From contig CACZQB010000016.1 of assembly GCA_902783255.1 (NCBI GenBank), positions 1 through 64,000 on the forward strand: 64,000 bases of DNA. Reading direction: 5' to 3'. This DNA comes from Oscillospiraceae bacterium (GTDB lineage Bacteria > Bacillota > Clostridia > Oscillospirales > UBA644). A program made the translations under genes and the position numbers. The notes beneath the pieces were generated by a model. That model was not told the origin of the DNA, did not search any database, and saw only the letters and a list, made by a program, of their open reading frames with translations. The number at the start of each line of letters is the position of its first letter. The first letter of the stretch is position 1. This document shows positions 59,656 through 64,000 of the stretch, piece after piece.

Positions 59656-60090
59656 CTATATATCGTCAGGCATCAATCTGTCGATAATATCTGCGTCGAT
59701 CGAAAAAATATCGTCCGCACGTATTTCCGTTTCGTCCGTAAGCACAACGATCCCTTCGACTGTATCGAACTTTTTCACTGATCCCCTCACCGTGATATAT
59801 GCGCCGCCGGACTTTATTTTGTCCGGAACGAAATACGTAATGACGACCTCGTCATCTTCGCCGATCCGGTCGATTATAATTTTCAGTCTGTGCAAAATAC
59901 GCATTTTCTCACTCTCGTCAAGCTCTCCGCGATGCTCCGTATATCTTGCCGTTTCACGCACGATGCCATCATACCCCGCAAGAGCGGCAAAAGGTGAAAA
60001 CTGCGCGGCATAATTGGCGCGTCCGCGCGTCGGATGTATTTTTGAATGATGGTGCGGCAAAAAAAGTATCGCTGAATATTTATTTTCCAT
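59656..60090 (-). CDS. YolD-like protein
   Basis: A 144-residue protein with the YolD-family core: HHHSKIHPTRGRANYAAQFSPFAALAGYD (about 13-41, noted here by its RGRANYAAQFSPFAAL part), then ETARYTEHR and a beta-rich half (about 75-140). YolD proteins accompany Y-family polymerases of the UvrX/UmuC type in Firmicutes and mobile elements; their biochemical role is not settled. I use ATG 60090, behind GGGAGGGG. It is divergent from a transcript carrying such a polymerase, not co-linear with it as in most YolD-UvrX pairs. Confidence 0.85.
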   Translation of the reverse strand: MENKYSAILFLPHHHSKIHPTRGRANYAAQFSPFAALAGYDGIVRETARYTEHRGELDESEKMRILHRLKIIIDRIGEDDEVVITYFVPDKIKSGGAYITVRGSVKKFDTVEGIVVLTDETEIRADDIFSIDADIIDRLMPDDI

Positions 60091-60142
60091 ATCATTCCCC
60101 TCCCTGTTTTCCATTCGCACAATTATCACGTTTAGTGTATAT

Positions 60143-60171
60143 AATATAGCACAAAAATCTTTTCGAGTCAA
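60143..60171 (-). promoter_or_regulatory. Promoter of the YolD gene
   Basis: Minus-strand TTGACT (60166-60171) and TATATT (60143-60148), 17-base spacer. No GAACN4GTTC-type LexA box is visible. Confidence 0.65.
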
Positions 60172-60240
60172 GTAATTTCGGTTGTTTTTAGCAAAAAATC
60201 ATTTATTTTACACAGGTTTCAAAAAAATTTATTTCAGATG

Positions 60241-60269
60241 TTGACAAATTTCGCAAAATGTGATATAAT
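60241..60269 (+). promoter_or_regulatory. Promoter of the YunG-like / zinc ribbon / Y-polymerase operon
   Basis: Perfect TTGACA (60241-60246) and TATAAT (60264-60269) with a 17-base spacer. Confidence 0.78.
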
Positions 60270-60316
60270 GTCTTTAGATAAAAAAACTTATGTTAAGATC
60301 GATTTCGGAGATAAAA

Positions 60317-60751
60317 ATGAAAAAATATGCTTTCTATTGCCGACCTGGCGAAAATGTGACCGACAAATGCGGGTTTACGGTTTATGACTATTACGATTTT
60401 CTTTCGGATGTCTGGTGTGCTGAAACGTGCGCACCGAGAATGCGAAAAGAATGGCGCGCTGAAAACAGGACGCTCGGTCAATGTTCCGTAACGGCGTTTC
60501 TTATACAGGATATTTTCGGGGGAAAGGTTTTCGGGGTTCCTCTTGACGACGGTAATTTTCACTGTTTTAATGTTATTGGCGGCGGAATTTACGATCTGAC
60601 GAGCGAACAGTTCGGAGATGAGATACTTGACTACGAAAATTGTCCCGAACAGCTGCGCGGCATTCATTTCGCTAAGGAAGAAAAGAAAAAACGCTATGAA
60701 CTGCTGAAAAGCAGGCTTGAAGAGAGAATAAAAACAGCCGTTTCAGGCTGA
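60317..60751 (+). CDS. YunG-like protein with possible Cys-His-Asp centre
   Basis: A 144-residue cytosolic protein resembling B. subtilis YunG-type sequences. LGQCSVTAFLIQDIFGG (residues 53-69), FHCFNV (81-86) and YDLTSEQF (92-99) line up as Gln55-Cys56, His82 and Asp93, the order of a papain- or transglutaminase-like catalytic centre. That reading is my inference; the family has no assigned activity that I know of. Start: ATG 60317, with GGAG 6 bases upstream. It is first in an operon with a zinc ribbon and a Y-family polymerase. Confidence 0.6.
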   Translation: MKKYAFYCRPGENVTDKCGFTVYDYYDFLSDVWCAETCAPRMRKEWRAENRTLGQCSVTAFLIQDIFGGKVFGVPLDDGNFHCFNVIGGGIYDLTSEQFGDEILDYENCPEQLRGIHFAKEEKKKRYELLKSRLEERIKTAVSG

Positions 60752-60769
60752 AAGCTGAAATCATACGAT

Positions 60770-60967
60770 ATGGAAAACAGATGTAAAAAATGCGGCGGAA
60801 AGCTTATTGAAGGATACCTTACGGGCGCTCACATTCTTGGATTCACTCCGCTTGAAGACGAGAACAGATTACGGCCGAGATACGCAAAAGCAGTATGCGA
60901 GGCGTGCGTTGAGTGCGGAAACATTGTTAATATACGGATCGAAAAGCCGGAAAAGCTGCGGAAATGA
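60770..60967 (+). CDS. Small zinc-ribbon protein
   Basis: A 65-residue protein with two zinc knuckles, CKKCGG (residues 5-10) and CEACVECG (about 43-50), in a single-domain zinc-ribbon arrangement. No enzymatic motif is present, so it may be an adaptor or nucleic-acid-binding factor. The ribosome-binding site is weak (GAAAGCTGAAA). It lies 18 bases after the YunG-like gene and 15 bases before the polymerase gene, implying one transcript. Confidence 0.6.
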   Translation: MENRCKKCGGKLIEGYLTGAHILGFTPLEDENRLRPRYAKAVCEACVECGNIVNIRIEKPEKLRK

Positions 60968-60982
60968 CACAAAGAACGAAAG

Positions 60983-62500
60983 ATGGTGAACCACATGACG
61001 GATGACGGAAACAGAATATACATTGCGATAGACCTGAAGTCTTTTTACGCATCCGTTGAGTGCGTGGCTATGGGCAGAGACCCGCTGACAACAAATCTTG
61101 TAGTTGCCGATGAAAGCAGGACGGAAAAAACCATATGCCTTGCCGTTTCACCGTCGCTTAAATCTTACGGTATTTCCGGAAGAGCGCGGCTTTTTGAGGC
61201 TATACAGCGTGTTAACGAAGTAAACCGTCAGAGAAAATACGCTCTCAGGGGAAGACCTTTTTCGGGAAAATCGGACGATTACAATGCTCTGAGCGCCGAT
61301 CCGTCTCTCGAAGTTGATTTTATACGAGCCGCGCCCCGTATGAGGGAATATATGCGCGTGAGCGGACAGGTTTATTCGATCTATCTCAGAGATGTTTCGC
61401 CCGAAGATATTTTTGCGTATTCAGTCGACGAGGTTTTTATTGACGCCACTCAGTATCTGAAGATTTACAATCTTACCGCGCGTGAATTCACGATGCATCT
61501 TATAAAAAACGTGCTTGCCGAAACGGGGATCACAGCAACGGCGGGAATAGGAACGAATATGTTTCTTGCAAAAGTTGCAATGGACGTTACCGCGAAGCAT
61601 TTGCCCGCAGACAAGGACGGAGTGAGGATAGCCGAACTTGACGTGATGTCGTTTCGCAAAGAGCTGTGGGCGCACAGGCCCTTAACTGATATATGGCGCA
61701 TCGGCGGAGGAATAGCAAGACGGCTTGAAAAAATGGGGATATTTACGCTCGGAGATATTGCGCTGTGTTCCGTAAAAAACGAAGAACGGCTTTATAAGGA
61801 ATTCGGGGTAAACGCCGAACTTCTTATAAATCACGCATGGGGATATGAGCCTACCACGATAGCAGACGTAAAGGCATTTCGTCCCGAAAACAACAGTTTA
61901 AGCTCGGGACAGGTGCTTTCAAAACCGTATGAATGGGAAAAAGGCCGTCTTATATTGCGTGAAATGACAGATCTGCTCGTTCTTGACCTTGTTGAAAAAG
62001 GACTTGCTGCAGACCAGATGGTGCTTACGGTTTGTTATGACTCCGAAAATGTGAAAAACGGTTTTAAAGGCGATGTTGAAACCGATCATTACGGCAGAAA
62101 AGCACCGAAAAGAGCGCACGGTTCGATCAATCTCGGAGAATACACATCGTCAACTAAACTTATAATGAATAAAACAACTGAGCTTTATGAACGAATAACA
62201 GATAAAAACCTTACCGTCAGAAGAATGTATGTGGCAGCAAACCACGTTATTCCGGAATCGACCGCTCCGGAAAAAGGAGGAAAAGACCAGCTTTCGCTTT
62301 TTGACGATCCCGCAGAAACGGAAAAGAGAGAAGCCGCAGAAAAAGCGGCAAGAGAAAAGGAACGCAAGATTCAGCAGGCATCGATAGCGCTAAAACAGAA
62401 ATTCGGCAAAAATGCGATCCTGAAGGGTATCAATCTGCAGGAGGGGGCAACGACCATTGAGCGGAACAATCAGGTAGGCGGGCATAAAGCGGGAAAATAA
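60983..62500 (+). CDS. Y-family translesion DNA polymerase (UmuC/UvrX-like)
   Basis: A 505-residue error-prone polymerase. The palm motif is YIAIDLKSFYASVEC (residues 13-27) and the second acidic cluster is YSVDEVFID (about 145-153). Little-finger helix-hairpin elements include WRIGGGIARRLEKMGI. The C-terminus is Lys/Glu-rich and contains QLSLFDD (about 436-442), a classical beta-clamp-binding motif. It lacks the steric signs of DinB and matches the Firmicutes UvrX/YqjW group usually paired with YolD, whose gene diverges just upstream. ATG 60983 and ATG 60995 are both possible starts. No LexA site was seen. Confidence 0.9.
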   Translation: MVNHMTDDGNRIYIAIDLKSFYASVECVAMGRDPLTTNLVVADESRTEKTICLAVSPSLKSYGISGRARLFEAIQRVNEVNRQRKYALRGRPFSGKSDDYNALSADPSLEVDFIRAAPRMREYMRVSGQVYSIYLRDVSPEDIFAYSVDEVFIDATQYLKIYNLTAREFTMHLIKNVLAETGITATAGIGTNMFLAKVAMDVTAKHLPADKDGVRIAELDVMSFRKELWAHRPLTDIWRIGGGIARRLEKMGIFTLGDIALCSVKNEERLYKEFGVNAELLINHAWGYEPTTIADVKAFRPENNSLSSGQVLSKPYEWEKGRLILREMTDLLVLDLVEKGLAADQMVLTVCYDSENVKNGFKGDVETDHYGRKAPKRAHGSINLGEYTSSTKLIMNKTTELYERITDKNLTVRRMYVAANHVIPESTAPEKGGKDQLSLFDDPAETEKREAAEKAAREKERKIQQASIALKQKFGKNAILKGINLQEGATTIERNNQVGGHKAGK

Positions 62501-62515
62501 ATATTCCAAAAAGGA

Positions 62516-62544
62516 TTGACATTCGCCGGACCGTATTGTATAAT
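62516..62544 (+). promoter_or_regulatory. Promoter of the frameshifted small gene
   Basis: Perfect TTGACA (62516-62521) and TATAAT (62539-62544), 17-base spacer, starting 15 bases after the polymerase stop codon. Confidence 0.75.
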
Positions 62545-62565
62545 AAAAGAAAAGGAGTTTTTATT

Positions 62566-62840
62566 ATGATAAGAACAAACGTTGTTTCACTGAGTGTGAT
62601 CAAAGCAGTTGCTTACCGTCAAAAACTCATGACCGGCGGTTCGGGAATAGTTATAATCAGGGGCGACGCGTCTCAGCCAGGAATAGCCTCAATAAGCAAA
62701 ACATCCGGAGAGGCAATTCAAAGCTGACAGACACGCAGGTCGAAAAAATAACCGGACTGCTTGACGAGGTAAGCCCGAAAGGTGTATTCAAGGAATTCAA
62801 CGATGAGATCCGCCGCAGCCTGAAAGCAGCAAAGAAATAA
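62566..62840 (+). pseudogene. Small gene interrupted by a one-base frameshift
   Basis: An ATG at 62566 with AAGGAG upstream opens a 53-codon frame that stops at 62725-62727. Coding-like sequence then continues in another frame, LTDTQVEKITGLLDEV and FKEFNDEIRRSLKAAKK, to TAA at 62838-62840. A single extra A in the CAAAGCTG stretch near 62719-62723 would join both into one ~91-residue protein ending in a basic helix. It could be a real mutation, an assembly error in an A-run, or two genes. Function unknown. It has a perfect promoter and its own terminator. Confidence 0.55.
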
Positions 62841-62849
62841 AAACAGTAA

Positions 62850-62876
62850 GGTCCCGAAAATTCGGGACCTTTTTTT
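62850..62876. terminator. Terminator between the small gene and the rhodanese gene
   Basis: GGTCCCGAA (62850-62858) and TTCGGGACC (62861-62869) with a T-run at 62870-62876; it can serve both converging transcripts. Confidence 0.85.
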
Positions 62877-62897
62877 ATGATTTTTTAATATACGGTA

Positions 62898-63713
62898 TCA
62901 TTCGCTCCACTCAAGCGAAAAAGTAATGCTTACATTTCCGCTGCCGAAAGCTTCAAGCAGATTTTCTTTTGTTGCGTTTCCTATTTCGGCAAGTTTTGTA
63001 AAACTCCATGTATTTTCATCGTAGTAAACCGTAATCTGATTTCCCTGATAAAGAATTACATCTCCCGGTTTCGTGGTAATGCGGTTGTCGTTTGTCGGCA
63101 GTTCCCACGGCAAAGAACCGACCTTTTCGAAATCTCCGTAATCGTGCATTTCAACCGTCAATGCCTCCGGGCTGAGTTTATCTATAAGCGCCTCAGCAGA
63201 TGAATTGTTCTCAAACGATGCGTAAAATTTATTTCCGTTTGCTTCTATCACAAGAACGCAGGACGGTGTGATCGCCTCGGTTGTTTCATTCATATCATTA
63301 TCCTCCTCTTTCACGATATCGCCGGTCCAGTCAACTATTCCGCCGAACTCGTATATGTTTTTATAACCGATCGCCGCAAGCTTTTCCGCAGCCTCCTTGC
63401 TTCTTCGCCCGGTGCGGCAGTAAACAAGTATTATTTGGTTCAGATCGGGCAGTTCTTCGGGCATTTCGCTTCCGATTTCCTCATTCGGAACAAGAATTGC
63501 CCCGGGAATATGTCCGCTGTCGTATTCGTCCTGACGGCGAACATCCAAAATCACGTATTCATCTTCGCCTGCCATGATTTCAGCAGCTTTCTTTGCATCG
63601 ATCTGCGTATAGCCGTTTTTTTCATTGGGTATTTCCTCTGTGACAGTATTTTTATCGCAGCAGGAAAGAAAAACCGATAAAACCAAAAAAATGATAAGAA
63701 GGTATTTTTTCAT
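62898..63713 (-). CDS. Lipoprotein with rhodanese and cyclophilin-like domains
   Basis: A 271-residue predicted lipoprotein with the lipobox FLSC (Cys18). A rhodanese domain (about 36-137) has the expected CDC25-type loop LVYCRTGRRS with Cys99 and the landmark RRQDEYDSGHIPGA. An acidic linker leads to a cyclophilin-like domain (about 152-268) with FYASFENNSSAEALI and KPGDVILYQGNQITVYY, resembling the small bacterial cyclophilin-like (TM1367/DUF369) family. Rhodaneses transfer sulfur; an extracytoplasmic one may handle thiosulfate or persulfide. It lies 14 bases downstream of an EamA transporter gene on the same strand. Confidence 0.82.
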   Translation of the reverse strand: MKKYLLIIFLVLSVFLSCCDKNTVTEEIPNEKNGYTQIDAKKAAEIMAGEDEYVILDVRRQDEYDSGHIPGAILVPNEEIGSEMPEELPDLNQIILVYCRTGRRSKEAAEKLAAIGYKNIYEFGGIVDWTGDIVKEEDNDMNETTEAITPSCVLVIEANGNKFYASFENNSSAEALIDKLSPEALTVEMHDYGDFEKVGSLPWELPTNDNRITTKPGDVILYQGNQITVYYDENTWSFTKLAEIGNATKENLLEAFGSGNVSITFSLEWSE

Positions 63714-63727
63714 TTTGTCCTCTTTTT

Positions 63728-64000
63728 TTATTTATTTGTAAAAGCTGTTTGATCTTCGGGTATAATTTCACTGACTACGGCTGCCGCAAGAACAAGAACA
63801 GAGCCGAGCCATCCGGGAAGTCCGAGAGGTTCTCTTAAAAATATAACGGAGCAGAGCACCGAAACCACGGGTTCAAGATAACCGAGAATTGCCACGCTCT
63901 GAACGGGTAAAGACGCCATTCCGTTAAAATAAAGGCAATATGCAACACCCGTCTGCAAAACACCGAGCATAAGAACGATAAGCCCCGACTTTACATCCGG
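63728..64000 (-). CDS. EamA/DMT-family transporter, C-terminal part (runs off window)
   Basis: The final 90 residues of a polytopic transporter; the frame stays open to base 64000, so the N-terminus is missing. It has three hydrophobic helices with AYCLYFNGMASLPVQSVAILGYLEPVVSV (seen by its YLEPVVSVL part), the conserved 'E/P-V' helix of the EamA domain, and REPLGLPGWLGSVLVLAA. EamA proteins export or import metabolites such as amino acids. It precedes the rhodanese lipoprotein gene by 14 bases and probably shares its transcript. Confidence 0.82.
   Translation of the reverse strand, partial: PDVKSGLIVLMLGVLQTGVAYCLYFNGMASLPVQSVAILGYLEPVVSVLCSVIFLREPLGLPGWLGSVLVLAAAVVSEIIPEDQTAFTNK

Noticed and set aside
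60091..60316. LexA/SOS box between the YolD and polymerase transcripts
   Set aside because: No GAACN4GTTC-like palindrome was found by eye on either strand.

Overview
The window reads as chromosomal DNA of an anaerobic, Gram-positive-type Clostridia (Firmicutes), probably an uncultured gut or environmental lineage. The reasons are: strong Shine-Dalgarno sites; frequent GTG and TTG starts; near-consensus sigma-A promoters (TTGACA-17-TATAAT or extended TGnTATAAT); two class B sortases; many lipoproteins with Ig-like BIG2 domains; a long-form HPF; a split transketolase; DUF1836 and YolD proteins; and the rsmD-coaD and smc-ftsY neighbourhoods. GC content looks moderate by eye. No rRNA, tRNA, CRISPR array or complete insertion sequence was seen. 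The only gene-free stretch over 300 bases is 7482-7800, a divergent promoter region.

Layout, left to right. 1-657 is the N-terminal part of a phage-tail-like modular protein that runs off the window. 770-4911 holds a HAD phosphatase, then rsmD-coaD-coiled coil-oligopeptide-binding lipoprotein. 5079-9207 is a carbohydrate locus: a GH31 glycosidase and a sugar-binding lipoprotein diverging from a palindromic double promoter. 9208-11567 holds a structured 3' UTR, hpf, an esterase and a PHP phosphoesterase. 11781-15770 is a CPBP protease, Sua5, CoaE and M18 aminopeptidase operon. 15938-28581 is a tightly packed run: metK, PHP phosphatase, Lrp regulator, aminotransferase, ispE, alaS, HIT, F420-ligase-like protein, and a 1423-residue cell-wall hydrolase fusion. 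Facing it is an S11 peptidase-like protein that has lost its catalytic motifs, then a secreted beta-propeller lipoprotein.

32319-41671 is a chromosome and secretion block: smc, ftsY, a divergent topoisomerase IV pair and an intervening HAD phosphatase. 41714-48546 contains an SGNH hydrolase, a DUF1836 regulator and a seven-gene leftward operon (aminotransferase, trpS, two PH-like membrane proteins, pcp, nfo, transaldolase). 48727-51329 is a three-gene envelope operon ending in a cysteine-rich membrane protein. 51385-55266 carries two unusual class B sortases. 55415-59568 holds the split transketolase, a DUF898 protein, mnmA and a nucleotidyltransferase. 59656-62500 is a YolD / YunG-like / zinc-ribbon / Y-family polymerase module, followed by a frameshifted small gene, a rhodanese-cyclophilin-like lipoprotein and a truncated EamA transporter.

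The most unusual content concerns the cell envelope. One polypeptide joins a GHL10 glycosidase (the DigH family, which in E. coli acts on peptide-free glycan) to a zinc amidase that would create such glycan. Next to it is an inactive-looking D,D-carboxypeptidase homologue. A lipoprotein sortase carries BIG2 domains, and a second sortase has a long acidic cytoplasmic tail. All calls come from reading sequence and remembered family motifs; no database search was run.
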